From Porphyromonadaceae bacterium UBA7176 (GTDB lineage Bacteria > Bacteroidota > Bacteroidia > Bacteroidales > Muribaculaceae), in the NCBI GenBank assembly GCA_002491245.1, contig DKVO01000032.1:46486-110485 (forward strand): a DNA stretch of 64,000 nucleotides. Direction: 5' to 3'. A program made the translations under genes and the position numbers. This document shows positions 52,650-61,256 of the stretch, piece by piece; the stretch's first letter is position 1; every line of letters starts with the position of its first letter. The notes beneath the pieces are model-generated. The model made no database searches, was not told the DNA's origin, and worked only from the letters and a program-made list of their open reading frames with translations.

Positions 52650-53489
52650 ATGATAGAAATAGGAAAATATAATGACCTTGAGGTGCGTCGCCTTGTTGAT
52701 TTTGGCGCATATCTTGGTGCTCCCGACGATAGCGCGGAGATACTTCTTCCCCGTCGTTACTGGGAAGAACATATGCAGCCGGGTGAGACTGTGCATGTAT
52801 TCGTTTATAAAGATTCGGAAGACCGTCCGGTGGCTACTACCGAGCATCCTTATGCAACGGTAGGGCAGTTTGCTTACCTCGCTGTCACTGCGGTCAACGA
52901 CACCGGAGCCTTCCTTGACTGGGGACTCGCAAAGGATTTGCTTGTGCCCTACAGCGAGCAACGGTCGCGTATGCGACGGGGTGGTATTTATCTCGTGTAT
53001 ATTTATCTCGACAAAACTACCGGCAGAGTGGTGGCCTCGGCAAAGACTGAGAAGTTTCTTGGTAATGTCTTCCCCGATTATAAACCGGGACAGCAGGTCG
53101 AAGCGCTTGTTATCGAGCATACTGATATTGGTTATAAGGTTATTGTCGATAATCTTCACCGCGGTATCATCTACTCTAACGAGATATATCGACCGATTGA
53201 GGTGGAACAGAATATCCGGGCTTGGGTCAAACGAGTGAGGGATGACGGTAAAATAGACTTGACTATAAATGACAAGGCTGAGCGCCGTACAGGAGTTCTT
53301 GCCGGGCGGATTATCGAGTATCTTGGCACTCCGGGAGCCATGCCGCTGTCTGATTCGATGCCTCCGGCTCATATCGAGATGCTTTTTCAGTGTTCCAAGC
53401 GTGATTTCAAAAAAGCGGTAGGCCATCTTTACCGTGAGCATAAGGTGGTGATAGGAGAGGATGGACGTATAAGCCTTTTACCGGAATAA
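52650..53489 (+). CDS. CvfB-like S1/winged-helix RNA-binding protein
   Basis: 279 residues. A tandem of S1-like OB folds covers about 1-70 (FGAYLGAPDDSAEILLPRRY), 70-140 (VTAVNDTGAFLDWGLAKDLLVPY) and 150-215 (VIEHTDIGYKVIVDNLHRGIIYSNE), and a C-terminal winged helix ends DFKKAVGHLYREHKVVIGEDGRI. This is the domain order of CvfB/YitL, which binds RNA. The start ATG at 52650 follows an overlapping ATG-AAA-TGA at 52645. Monocistronic as far as I can see. Confidence 0.92.
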   Translation: MIEIGKYNDLEVRRLVDFGAYLGAPDDSAEILLPRRYWEEHMQPGETVHVFVYKDSEDRPVATTEHPYATVGQFAYLAVTAVNDTGAFLDWGLAKDLLVPYSEQRSRMRRGGIYLVYIYLDKTTGRVVASAKTEKFLGNVFPDYKPGQQVEALVIEHTDIGYKVIVDNLHRGIIYSNEIYRPIEVEQNIRAWVKRVRDDGKIDLTINDKAERRTGVLAGRIIEYLGTPGAMPLSDSMPPAHIEMLFQCSKRDFKKAVGHLYREHKVVIGEDGRISLLPE

Positions 53490-53524
53490 AAGATGCTTTT
53501 TGCGCGACATTCAAATTTTTTGCC

Positions 53525-53532
53525 TACCTTTG
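53525..53532 (+). promoter_or_regulatory. -7 promoter element for the sugar transferase gene
   Basis: TACCTTTG, with TTG at 53500-53502 as the -33 candidate (22-base spacer), 22 bases before the GTG at 53555. Confidence 0.6.
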
Positions 53533-53554
53533 CAGAGAATTTTTCGCTCAATAA

Positions 53555-54181
53555 GTGAACAAGCCAGCAAAAAGCATCAAGAATAAATCGAGCCGTTGTC
53601 AGGCTATGGCCAAGCGCGTCTTCGACGTGGTAGGGAGTCTGGTTTCTATGGCTGTGATGTCTCCGGTTTTTATAGTGATTTATCTTGCAATAAAAATTGA
53701 GGACGGAGGCTCGGCTATTTATCGGCAGGAGCGTATCGGACGAGGAGGTAAACCGTTCACTCTCTATAAGTTCAGGTCGATGAGCGTCGATGCCGAATCT
53801 GACGGTACTCCGGTTTTGAGCATACACGAAGATAACCGCACAACCTCTGTCGGTCGGTTCATGCGCGACCATCATCTGGATGAGTTACCCCAACTGTGGA
53901 ATGTGTTGCGTGGCGACATGAGTTTTGTCGGACCCAGACCGGAGCGCAGATATTTCATCGATCGCATTATGGAGAAAAATCCTCGCTATTCCGAGTTGTA
54001 CGCTGTGCGTCCGGGTTTGTTTTCGAGGGCTACGCTTTATAATGGTTATACCGACACAATGGAGAAGATGCTGGTGCGTCTTGACATGGACCTTGATTAT
54101 CTCGGCAACCATAGTTTTGGTGGCGATATGAAAATCATATTGCTGACGGCTGTCACCCTCCTCTCTGGTAAGAAATTTTGA
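53555..54181 (+). CDS. Bacterial sugar transferase (phosphoglycosyl transferase)
   Basis: 208 residues if it begins at the GTG at 53555; an ATG at 53606 would give 191. One reentrant membrane helix near the N-terminus (RVFDVVGSLVSMAVMSPVFIVIYLAI), then the PGT signature: RIGRGGKPFTLYKFRSM (near 70-86), RDHHLDELPQLWNVLRGDMSFVGPRPE with the conserved Asp-Glu (near 113-140), and the RPGLFSRATLY region. It starts a glycan by moving a sugar phosphate to undecaprenyl phosphate. It stands alone, with no polysaccharide cluster around it. Confidence 0.92.
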   Translation: MNKPAKSIKNKSSRCQAMAKRVFDVVGSLVSMAVMSPVFIVIYLAIKIEDGGSAIYRQERIGRGGKPFTLYKFRSMSVDAESDGTPVLSIHEDNRTTSVGRFMRDHHLDELPQLWNVLRGDMSFVGPRPERRYFIDRIMEKNPRYSELYAVRPGLFSRATLYNGYTDTMEKMLVRLDMDLDYLGNHSFGGDMKIILLTAVTLLSGKKF

Positions 54182-54199
54182 ATAGTTTGTCCATTTGGT

Positions 54200-55306
54200 T
54201 TACACTGGTATCACAAGCATAGGGATATCGGTGCGGAAGAGTATCTTATGGGCAAGGCCAGGTTTAAGCAGACGGCTGAATGCGTTTCGGTGTCTGTTTG
54301 GCAAGGCTATGAGGTCGAAATTGTACTTTTCCTGAAGTCGTTCGAACTCTTTTTCCCCATCATCAGGCCTCACTGGCACTGTTTCGAAATGGTAATGATT
54401 GAAATTAGCCCGGCAATAATCGCTAAGTCTTCGCAGGGCTTTGTCGGCAGCGGTTGTGGAGAAACGTCTTCGCCCGGGAAGGTGTACAATGGTCACGCTT
54501 GCATCGGTAGTGCCGAAAAGACGGTAGAGCATGTCAATGGCAAGGATATCGTCTTGGTCGAGATTACCCATGAATAGGATGTTACGAGGTTTGAGCGATT
54601 GGTCTACGCTCAATGGCTCCGGTACTGTGAGTACTGTGAAGCGTCCCTCGTCGAGTACTTCGGCAGTGACGCTGCCGATAAGATCCTTGTCTTTTTTATC
54701 CGCTCCTCTGGTACCCATTACAATCAGGGCCGGAGCGTTGTCTTTGGCGTATTCTATGATGGCATCTTCAGGTACGCCTTCAGCAACATTCTGACCTATT
54801 GCTATTGCCGGTATCTGGCCGGTTTTCATAGCCGACCTGACCCTGTCGCTGAAGTTTTCAAGAAGTTTCCTTGCATTTACCGCAATCAGTTGCCTGTCGC
54901 CGGCTTCGCCGATATCATAGCTCAGACTGTCGGTAAACTGAACTTTACCGGCAATATATGGATCGATATAGCTGTATAGAAATTCTATCCGCGCATTGAT
55001 TGTTGTCGCGATATTAGCGGCCACACATGCCGCTTTGAACGAATTCTCGCTCAAATCTACCGGTACAAGTATGGTGTGTACTTTTGCGTTGCTGCCGGGA
55101 TGGATAAACAATTCCTTGTTCTCTATTATCCTCAAGGCAAGCGGTAAATCGGTTTCGGGTATGCGCACTCTGACACCGGAAGAAAACCCCGGGACTTCGA
55201 GATTGACGTTGTTGAGCTCGACTGTGATACCTTCGTTCTCAAGCAAAGCGCGCAATGCCAATGCTCTTTCGTAAGTGTGTATGGCTACAGTGATAAATCT
55301 CGACAT
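54200..55306 (-). CDS. Tandem universal stress protein with an N-terminal DUF2007-like domain
   Basis: 368 residues from the ATG at 55306 (an in-frame TTG at 55312 also exists). Residues 1-65 look like a DUF2007-type signal-transducing domain (ITVAIHTYERALALRALLENEGI, then VRVRIPETDLPLALRII). Two Usp domains follow: about 78-215, with the strong G-x2-G-x(9)-GS/T ATP-binding pattern (VMGTRGADKKDKDLIGSVT), and about 225-368, which lacks it. It could sense nucleotide or stress. No promoter is seen in the 19 bases up to the large hairpin. Confidence 0.85.
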   Translation of the reverse strand: MSRFITVAIHTYERALALRALLENEGITVELNNVNLEVPGFSSGVRVRIPETDLPLALRIIENKELFIHPGSNAKVHTILVPVDLSENSFKAACVAANIATTINARIEFLYSYIDPYIAGKVQFTDSLSYDIGEAGDRQLIAVNARKLLENFSDRVRSAMKTGQIPAIAIGQNVAEGVPEDAIIEYAKDNAPALIVMGTRGADKKDKDLIGSVTAEVLDEGRFTVLTVPEPLSVDQSLKPRNILFMGNLDQDDILAIDMLYRLFGTTDASVTIVHLPGRRRFSTTAADKALRRLSDYCRANFNHYHFETVPVRPDDGEKEFERLQEKYNFDLIALPNRHRNAFSRLLKPGLAHKILFRTDIPMLVIPV

Positions 55307-55324
55307 GGTCAATAGATAGAAAAA

Positions 55325-55378
55325 TAAAAGGACGCGTCATTCCCTTCGACCGGAGGGTTGTAAATGCGCGTCCTTTTA
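55325..55378 (-). terminator. Large hairpin between the HTH gene and the universal stress gene
   Basis: TAAAAGGACGCG (55325-55336) and CGCGTCCTTTTA (55367-55378) are perfect 12-base arms, with an inner CCCT/AGGG pairing. On the minus strand a T-rich run (TTTTATTTTTC) follows. It would terminate the HTH gene transcript, and it lies just 19 bases before the uspA-like start, so read-through may set that gene's level. Confidence 0.8.
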
Positions 55379-55395
55379 GTTTGTATTAAATGAGT

Positions 55396-55653
55396 TTATT
55401 CAGTCTCCTGAGCCTGAAGTATCTCGACGGCCATGTCGTAGATGGTGCTGTCATCGAGAACTACAATGCCTCCGTCGGGACCGGGTTCGATATGGACGCC
55501 GCAATTCTTGCCGAAGTCGTAGTTGCTGCCGCCGAAGTAGTTGCGCACGGTTTGTACTGTGGTATTGAGACGGTCGGCAATCTGGTGCATCGATCCGTCG
55601 GGAAGACGGTCTTTGAGCCGACGAAGTTCGTTGAAGGTGATAGTCTTTGTCAT
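55396..55653 (-). CDS. Small helix-turn-helix DNA-binding protein
   Basis: 85 residues from the ATG at 55653 (forward CAT at 55651). The N-terminal part holds a helix-turn-helix (LKDRLPDGSMHQIADRLNTTVQTVRNYFGG, about 12-41), with the second helix being the recognition helix. It continues with an acidic C-terminal half (GPDGGIVVLDDSTIYDMAVEIL). From memory, such small proteins are conserved in Bacteroidales; the target is unknown. A hairpin terminator follows, and the bat operon terminator precedes it. Confidence 0.8.
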   Translation of the reverse strand: MTKTITFNELRRLKDRLPDGSMHQIADRLNTTVQTVRNYFGGSNYDFGKNCGVHIEPGPDGGIVVLDDSTIYDMAVEILQAQETE

Positions 55654-55764
55654 ATCTGTGGTCGCTTTTTGGAGGGTTAATATTAATAGTAGTTTAAAAT
55701 CCGGTAACGGATGTGCTAAATTAATACGATTTTTTGAGTTGGACAAACAAAAAGGTGAAAAATT

Positions 55765-55784
55765 AATATGTTATACAACATATT
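55765..55784 (-). terminator. Terminator of the bat operon
   Basis: AATATGTT-GTAT-AACATATT read on the minus strand: perfect 8-base arms and a 4-base loop, followed by AATTTTTC. It lies 19 bases after the batE stop. Confidence 0.65.
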
Positions 55785-55802
55785 GTGTGCTTGTGTCTAT
55801 GC

Positions 55803-56579
55803 TCATATTCTCTCTACGTCGCTTGCGCGTAGCCAGGCTTTGGTGGCGTTGTTTATCTTCACGTTGTACCATACGGGAGATACGGGGTCGTCGGGAGTCG
55901 CTACACTGTCGATGATTTCGACTGTTGTGCCTTCATGTATGGTCACGACTTTATCGTCTGTAGTCTTTGCCGCACGAGGTGCCGACGAGAGTTTGGTGCT
56001 TGGTGATATGACAACGGCCGATTCGTGCGATGAAGCTGCCGAAGCTGCATCAGAAGCCAGAACGATAGTGTAGGCGAATATTACTAAAATAACTATACCG
56101 CCGAAGAAGCCGGTTTTGCGCATCGCTACATCGGTAGAAAATATGTATAAGGCCACTGCTCCCATGAGAACAACGAAAATGAAAAATGCTGTCCATGCCC
56201 ATGCATTGGCTGTCATTGACCCGAGAATAGAGCGGTGGAGTTTGGTAAGGAATGCGGTATCGTCTTCTGGTCGGTCTTGAATACGGCTGCGGACAAATGC
56301 GAGATTTGCTCTGGCATCATCGTCCGACGGGTCGAGTTGCAAAGCCCTCTCATAGTTTACAACCGCTTTACCAAGCTTGTCGGAGCGGTAATAGGCGTTG
56401 GCAAGATTATAGAATATGTCTGCCGAACGTCCTTCTTCTGCTATGGATTTGTGGTATAGGTCAATGGCGAGTTTATAGTCTTCGGCATTGTAGGCTGAGT
56501 CGGCCTGTTGTCCGATGCTCATGGCGGAAGCATTGATTCCGCAGAAGATTATTAATATAAGAGATATCAGATTTTTCAT
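55803..56579 (-). CDS. batE: Aerotolerance protein BatE (TPR + SH3-like)
   Basis: 258 residues: signal peptide (1-19), TPR units at about 23-100 (AYNAEDYKLAIDLYHKSI, FYNLANAYYRSDKLGKAV), two transmembrane segments near 127-147 and 157-177, and a C-terminal SH3-like part with TTVEIIDS and WYNVKINNATKAWLRASDV. This is the order known for BatE in Bacteroides. Last gene of the operon; overlaps batD by 4 bases. The Bat proteins help cells survive oxygen in Bacteroides fragilis; the molecular role is not settled. Confidence 0.92.
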   Translation of the reverse strand: MKNLISLILIIFCGINASAMSIGQQADSAYNAEDYKLAIDLYHKSIAEEGRSADIFYNLANAYYRSDKLGKAVVNYERALQLDPSDDDARANLAFVRSRIQDRPEDDTAFLTKLHRSILGSMTANAWAWTAFFIFVVLMGAVALYIFSTDVAMRKTGFFGGIVILVIFAYTIVLASDAASAASSHESAVVISPSTKLSSAPRAAKTTDDKVVTIHEGTTVEIIDSVATPDDPVSPVWYNVKINNATKAWLRASDVERI

Positions 56580-58390
56580 CGTTTCGCCACATTTTCGATG
56601 TTGTTAATTGCCTTTGCTGCGTCGTGATAGACGTCGGCTGCATCAGCGTCGGTATTGGGTGTGAACCGGGCCATCTCGCAACGGTCGAGGACGTCGACTA
56701 TACCATCGATCTGAGTTTGTCCGAGGCCATAGTCGGCGAGTTTGACCGATATGTTATCGCGAGTGAGTTGTGAAGCCGGTATCGACAGTTTGTCGGACAT
56801 ATATCCCCACAAGGCAGCCGAAAGTGCTTCGTAGAATTTGTCATTCTCATGCCTGTCCATATATGTTTTAGCGTTTTTAAGGCGCTTGGCGGCAACTCGC
56901 GAGGCCTTTGCCAACCGTCGGCCGGTTACGTCGGCCTGCAGCCGGATATGACGACGGTATACTGCAACAAGAGATACAAGGATAAGGGCCACAATCACAT
57001 AAGCAAGCCAATAGTATGTCTTGTGGAAAGTGTAGCCGATAGAGTGGGTTTGTTCTCCAGCCTTGATGGGTTTGATGTGGAGAATGTCGTCGATTGCGTC
57101 GTCGATAGTTGTCTGATTTGCTATGGGAGCAGCAGAGGTGCCGCGCAGGACGCGGATAGGTGTGTCGGGTACTTCGGCTGTAACATATGATTTTGAGTCG
57201 AGGTCAAAGTATACGAACGGTGTTCCTTCGATAGTGAAGTTTCCAACTTCCTGAGGGACAAACGTAATGTCGGTGCGGAAAGATCCGCTCATGTTGTTAC
57301 CGCCTACAACTCTTGCCTGTATATCTGTCTTGGGTGTATAGGCATCAATTCCATGAGGGAACAGGATGGTGGGCTCGGCCAGGAATTTGATATTGCCGGT
57401 GCCTTTTATTGTATAGGAATATACTGCAGCTTCGTTGGTCCGCAAAAGTTCGGGCTCAAGGGCTGTCTCGACAGAGAATTTGCCTACGGCGCCATTGAAA
57501 CCTGCCGGTTTGGGCTCCGGTAGAGGATTTACATTTATTGTCGCTGCATTCGATGATGTTGACACTTGACGCTCTACAGGACGCTGTGTGCGGAAAAATC
57601 CCATGTTGACAGTCTCGTACTGCACTACTGTCACATCATATTTACCGGAGTTCACGCTAAGTTTGCCTGAACGCTGGGGGTAGAGCAGCAGTCGTTTTAG
57701 TACAGCCGTGTGGTAGTTCTGACCATTGTAGTGCTCCATTTCAACATGAAGGTCTACGGGCAGTTCTTCGGTAAGGAAGCCTTCAAAGGCTGGTTGTGTA
57801 GTTACCATAAACGACGATATGTCGAATTTGGTATACACTTTAATGGTCGCTACGACTGGCTCTTGTTCGTATACGTCGGCTTTGGAGAATGATACCCGGA
57901 CAATAAGGTCTTCAGCAGAAACTTTGCCCGGGGTCTGTGTTGTCGGGTCATCGGCCTGGACTCCTCCACCATACGACTGAGTGCCGTTTTGGCTTTGTTG
58001 GTTGCTGTCTGGAGGCAAGATCTGGAACGATGCCTGCTTTGACGATAGTGTGCGTCCTTCACAACTTACAGAAATAGCCGGAACTTGCACCTCGCCGGCC
58101 TTTTCGGCACGGTAAGTGAATGTAAAGTCGACAGAATATGTCGAGGTCATATGTCCGTTGATGATTTCTGTACTTTGCATCGTCGATGTCGAAGGGCCAT
58201 ATAGCAATTTGCATCCTTCAAGCTGAGGAGCTTGAGGTGGATTGGCATCTCCGTTCGACAAGCGGAAAGTAAGGGCGAAATTACGACCTTCCACTACATT
58301 CCTCGGGGGAATGAGCTGGAAGTTTGCTGCGGCATTGGCCGAAATGGCGGCCAAGAGCATTGCGATGTATAGTATGAAACGTTGTGGCAT
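56576..58390 (-). CDS. batD: Aerotolerance protein BatD
   Basis: 604 residues: signal peptide (1-20, SANAAANF), a series of immunoglobulin-like beta domains between about 25 and 420, one membrane segment near 450-470 (YWLAYVIVALILVSLVAVY), and a cytoplasmic helical domain to the end with DRHENDKFYEALSAALWGY and LTRDNISVKL. This is the BatD pattern. Genes batC, batD and batE are tightly spaced (16-base and overlapping junctions). Confidence 0.93.
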   Translation of the reverse strand: MPQRFILYIAMLLAAISANAAANFQLIPPRNVVEGRNFALTFRLSNGDANPPQAPQLEGCKLLYGPSTSTMQSTEIINGHMTSTYSVDFTFTYRAEKAGEVQVPAISVSCEGRTLSSKQASFQILPPDSNQQSQNGTQSYGGGVQADDPTTQTPGKVSAEDLIVRVSFSKADVYEQEPVVATIKVYTKFDISSFMVTTQPAFEGFLTEELPVDLHVEMEHYNGQNYHTAVLKRLLLYPQRSGKLSVNSGKYDVTVVQYETVNMGFFRTQRPVERQVSTSSNAATINVNPLPEPKPAGFNGAVGKFSVETALEPELLRTNEAAVYSYTIKGTGNIKFLAEPTILFPHGIDAYTPKTDIQARVVGGNNMSGSFRTDITFVPQEVGNFTIEGTPFVYFDLDSKSYVTAEVPDTPIRVLRGTSAAPIANQTTIDDAIDDILHIKPIKAGEQTHSIGYTFHKTYYWLAYVIVALILVSLVAVYRRHIRLQADVTGRRLAKASRVAAKRLKNAKTYMDRHENDKFYEALSAALWGYMSDKLSIPASQLTRDNISVKLADYGLGQTQIDGIVDVLDRCEMARFTPNTDADAADVYHDAAKAINNIENVAKR

Positions 58391-58406
58391 GGCTTAAATC
58401 GTTAAA

Positions 58407-59228
58407 CTACCAGGGTTTATCGGTCTGAGGACGACCTCCGGCCGGTTGCTCCTCTTCTTTCACTTTCTTTCGGGTTGCGTTTTCTTTGTTCTGCATCGAT
58501 TGAAGGATCTGCTGGGCCGATTGAGTCATGGGTTGTTGTTGCTGTTCCTGTTGTTGTTGCTGCTGTTGTTGGTCTTGTTGCTGCTGCTGTTCCTGTTGCT
58601 GCTGTTGCTGCTCTTGATCTTTTTGATCCTGATTTTGGTCTTGGTTTTGTTCCTGTTCCTGTTTTTTGAGCTGGGCAAGACGCAAGTTCTCCCTTGTCTG
58701 TAAGTTGTCGGGATTAATTCGCAATGATGCTTTGTAGAGCTCGATGCTCTGGTCGTATTGCTCGTCGTTGTAGGACATATTGCCGAGGTTGTAGTATGAT
58801 TTCTCGGCGATATCGGGGTCATATTTCTTGGCGTCGTCGATTACGTCTTGAAATATTTGTGCGGCGAGTACCCTGGGGTCGTTCTGAGTCCCTTTGTTAT
58901 CGTCGCTCTGCAGTTGCAGCAAGGCGGCGGCTTTATTGTACCGTGCCCTTATCGAGCCTTCGTTCACCTTGAGAGCCTTGTCGTATTCTTCGAGAGCCTG
59001 ATGGTATTTTTCTTTGTTATAGAGCTTGTTGCCTTTTCGTATTGCGTTACGCTCGGCTTTGTACGATTCTGAAGGAGTGTTGTGTTCGCCGACAATTTTT
59101 TGAGGCGTTGAGTCGGGACCCGGTTGCGCTTCGGCCCCGTTTATGGCAGAGCTGTCGGGCATAGCCATCTGAGCCGAAGCCGAGACGGCCGCGAATGCGC
59201 ATATTATAAAGAGTTTTATACGTATCAT
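58407..59228 (-). CDS. batC: Aerotolerance protein BatC (TPR) with a long glutamine tract
   Basis: 273 residues. Signal peptide (1-19), a Pro/Ser-rich linker, then TPR units from about 60 to 190 (YNKEKYHQALEEYDKALKV, YYNLGNMSYNDEQYDQSIELY). Between about residues 195 and 232 the chain is almost only Gln with Glu and Asp, followed by a Lys-rich and Pro-rich tail. On DNA the tract is a mix of CAG and CAA codons at about 58530-58625. The tract's length is likely to vary among strains. No transmembrane helix beyond the signal. Confidence 0.92.
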   Translation of the reverse strand: MIRIKLFIICAFAAVSASAQMAMPDSSAINGAEAQPGPDSTPQKIVGEHNTPSESYKAERNAIRKGNKLYNKEKYHQALEEYDKALKVNEGSIRARYNKAAALLQLQSDDNKGTQNDPRVLAAQIFQDVIDDAKKYDPDIAEKSYYNLGNMSYNDEQYDQSIELYKASLRINPDNLQTRENLRLAQLKKQEQEQNQDQNQDQKDQEQQQQQQEQQQQQDQQQQQQQQEQQQQPMTQSAQQILQSMQNKENATRKKVKEEEQPAGGRPQTDKPW

Positions 59229-59240
59229 GGTCTATTCTCC

Positions 59241-60260
59241 TTATTTTTTACGTGTGAAGAAGTTGACGCCCTTGAGCCAGCTTATCTTGCGTTCGACGAC
59301 AAAGAAATCGATTAGCATGAACAGAAATGCGAGGAAGGCAAATGTGGGGAATTGTTCTGCTCCGGCAGTGTAGTTTACGTTGCTGAATTCAGATTTCTGC
59401 AGTTTGTCGAGTTGTGTCTCAAGGTCGCCGAGAGCCGATGGGGAGGCTCCGTTAACGTAGATGCCATCACCAGCTTTTGCAAGGTCTTTTGCGAGGTCCT
59501 CGTTCAGCTTGGTGACTACGGGCCGTCCTTCGTTGTCGGTAAACCCTGGAAGAACAGCGCCCTGAGGGGTGCCGAGACCGATTACGTCTATCTGTATTCC
59601 GTTTTCGGCGGCGAGTTTGGCTGTTTCTATAGCCTCTCCCTCATGGTCTTCGGCATCGGTAATCAGTATTATAGCCTTGTGCATGTCTTCGGCCGGAGAG
59701 AAACCGTTCATAGCCATTTTTATAGCCGAAGATATGTCGGTACCCTGATAAGTGATCTGGGAAGGCGACAATTCGTTGAGGTACATCTTGGCGGTGTAGA
59801 AATCGCTTGTCAGCGGTAACTGCATTTTAGAGTTTCCTGCAAATACGATGAGGCCGACTTTGTCGTTGTCGAGTTTGTCGACGAGTTTTTCGAGCAGTAG
59901 TCTCGCGCGGTCGATACGGGGTATTCCGTCGCCCCTGTCGGTTGACGAGGCGAGCATGGAGTTGGACACGTCGAATGCTATCATTACTTCGATACCTGCA
60001 GAGGTTTCGTTTTTCTCTGTCGCTCCATATCGAGGGCGCGCGAGCATGAATACGAGAGCTGCGAGAGCAATCAATTGCAGGGTGATTTTGACTGCCGGTG
60101 TATATTTGGATGCGTCAGGCATGAGCCTGGCAACAATGCCCGGGCGTCCGAAACGACGTATCTTACGTCGGCGCGAAGCCCTTGCTGCCAAAAACAAGAG
60201 TCCGATTACGGGTATCAGCAGCAGAAGATATAGCAGCGATGGATATGCAAAATCAAACAT
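59241..60260 (-). CDS. batB: Aerotolerance protein BatB (von Willebrand A domain)
   Basis: 339 residues. Two N-terminal membrane segments (about 8-27, 58-76), a vWA domain with the metal-ion-dependent adhesion site DVSNS (Asp97) and the later QGTDISSAI and ITDAEDHEGEAI parts, and a C-terminal membrane segment near 310-328. The MIDAS residues are intact. The vWA part faces the periplasm. Gene lies 12 bases after batC's start side and 6 bases after batA ends. Confidence 0.93.
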   Translation of the reverse strand: MFDFAYPSLLYLLLLIPVIGLLFLAARASRRRKIRRFGRPGIVARLMPDASKYTPAVKITLQLIALAALVFMLARPRYGATEKNETSAGIEVMIAFDVSNSMLASSTDRGDGIPRIDRARLLLEKLVDKLDNDKVGLIVFAGNSKMQLPLTSDFYTAKMYLNELSPSQITYQGTDISSAIKMAMNGFSPAEDMHKAIILITDAEDHEGEAIETAKLAAENGIQIDVIGLGTPQGAVLPGFTDNEGRPVVTKLNEDLAKDLAKAGDGIYVNGASPSALGDLETQLDKLQKSEFSNVNYTAGAEQFPTFAFLAFLFMLIDFFVVERKISWLKGVNFFTRKK

Positions 60261-60266
60261 AGTCGG

Positions 60267-61253
60267 TTAGGGTATTGTGCGTAGCACGGTGTAACGGAGG
60301 AGAAGTTCTATGGCGAAAAAGAGGAATGCCAGACATGCCCATGTCATGTAGTTGTCTTCTGTGTGCGAGAAATGGCGGACATCCATCTGTGTCTTTTCGA
60401 GTGCGTCGATTTCTTCGAACACATCCTGCAGCACGCGGTTGTTTGTCGCACGGAAGTATTTACCTCCTGTTTTTTGGGCTATGGTCTCGAGAGTGGCTTC
60501 ATCAATGACTACCGGTTGTGGTGTGAATTCGATACGGCCGGTAATGGTGCGTGTCGGATATGGTGCGTTCCCATTAGTACCGATGCCTATGGTGTAGATC
60601 TTTACACCGAGTTCTTTCGCTACTTCCGAAGCTGTGACAGGAGCTACAACGCCGGTGTTGTTGCTGCCGTCGGTGAGTAGGATTATGCTTTTGCTCTTAG
60701 CTTTGCCTTCTTTCAATCGGTTGAGCGATGTAGCGATGCCGTCACCGATGGCGGTACCGTCTTCGAGTACATTCATGCGGAGTGATTGCAGATATTGTAG
60801 TAGCTGAGAACGGTCGACGGTCATCGGTACGCCGGTAAGGCTTTCTCCGGCAAAGACCACGATGCCGATATTGTCGCTTTCCCTGCCGGCGATGAAACGA
60901 GCGGCCACGTCTTTAGCGGCTTCGAAACGGTCGGGCTCGAAGTCACGTGCGAGCATTGACGAGGATACGTCCATCGCGATAACGATATCTGTACCTTCGG
61001 TCGAAGTTGTGCGCCAGCTGTCGCGGATCTGTGGACGCGCCATGACAATTATGAGGCAAGCCAATGCTGCGAGCCTCAGGATGAAAAGAAAGTGGCGCAG
61101 ATATTGTTTCCACGATGTTGGCAACGAGGCAAACGGCGCAGTTGTCGATAATGCGAGCGTTGCATGGTTGCGGCGCTGCTTCAGCACGTACCATACGGCT
61201 AAAGGCACCAGGAGGAGGAGTGTCCAAAGGAAATTGGGATGAGCGAACTGCAT
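60267..61253 (-). CDS. batA: Aerotolerance protein BatA (von Willebrand A domain)
   Basis: 328 residues with the same plan as BatB: N-terminal membrane segments (about 8-24, 55-71), a vWA domain with the MIDAS DVSSS (Asp95), EDGTAIGDGIATSLNRL near 165-181 and LLTDGSNNTGVVAP near 192, and a C-terminal segment near 306-325. It is a paralogue of BatB. Three bases after the BatD-like gene, so part of the same transcript. Confidence 0.93.
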   Translation of the reverse strand: MQFAHPNFLWTLLLLVPLAVWYVLKQRRNHATLALSTTAPFASLPTSWKQYLRHFLFILRLAALACLIIVMARPQIRDSWRTTSTEGTDIVIAMDVSSSMLARDFEPDRFEAAKDVAARFIAGRESDNIGIVVFAGESLTGVPMTVDRSQLLQYLQSLRMNVLEDGTAIGDGIATSLNRLKEGKAKSKSIILLTDGSNNTGVVAPVTASEVAKELGVKIYTIGIGTNGNAPYPTRTITGRIEFTPQPVVIDEATLETIAQKTGGKYFRATNNRVLQDVFEEIDALEKTQMDVRHFSHTEDNYMTWACLAFLFFAIELLLRYTVLRTIP

Positions 61254-61256
61254 ATC

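Noticed and set aside
52602..53441. A 279-codon minus-strand frame over the CvfB-like gene
   Set aside because: The plus-strand protein has clear S1 and winged-helix features; the opposite frame has none.
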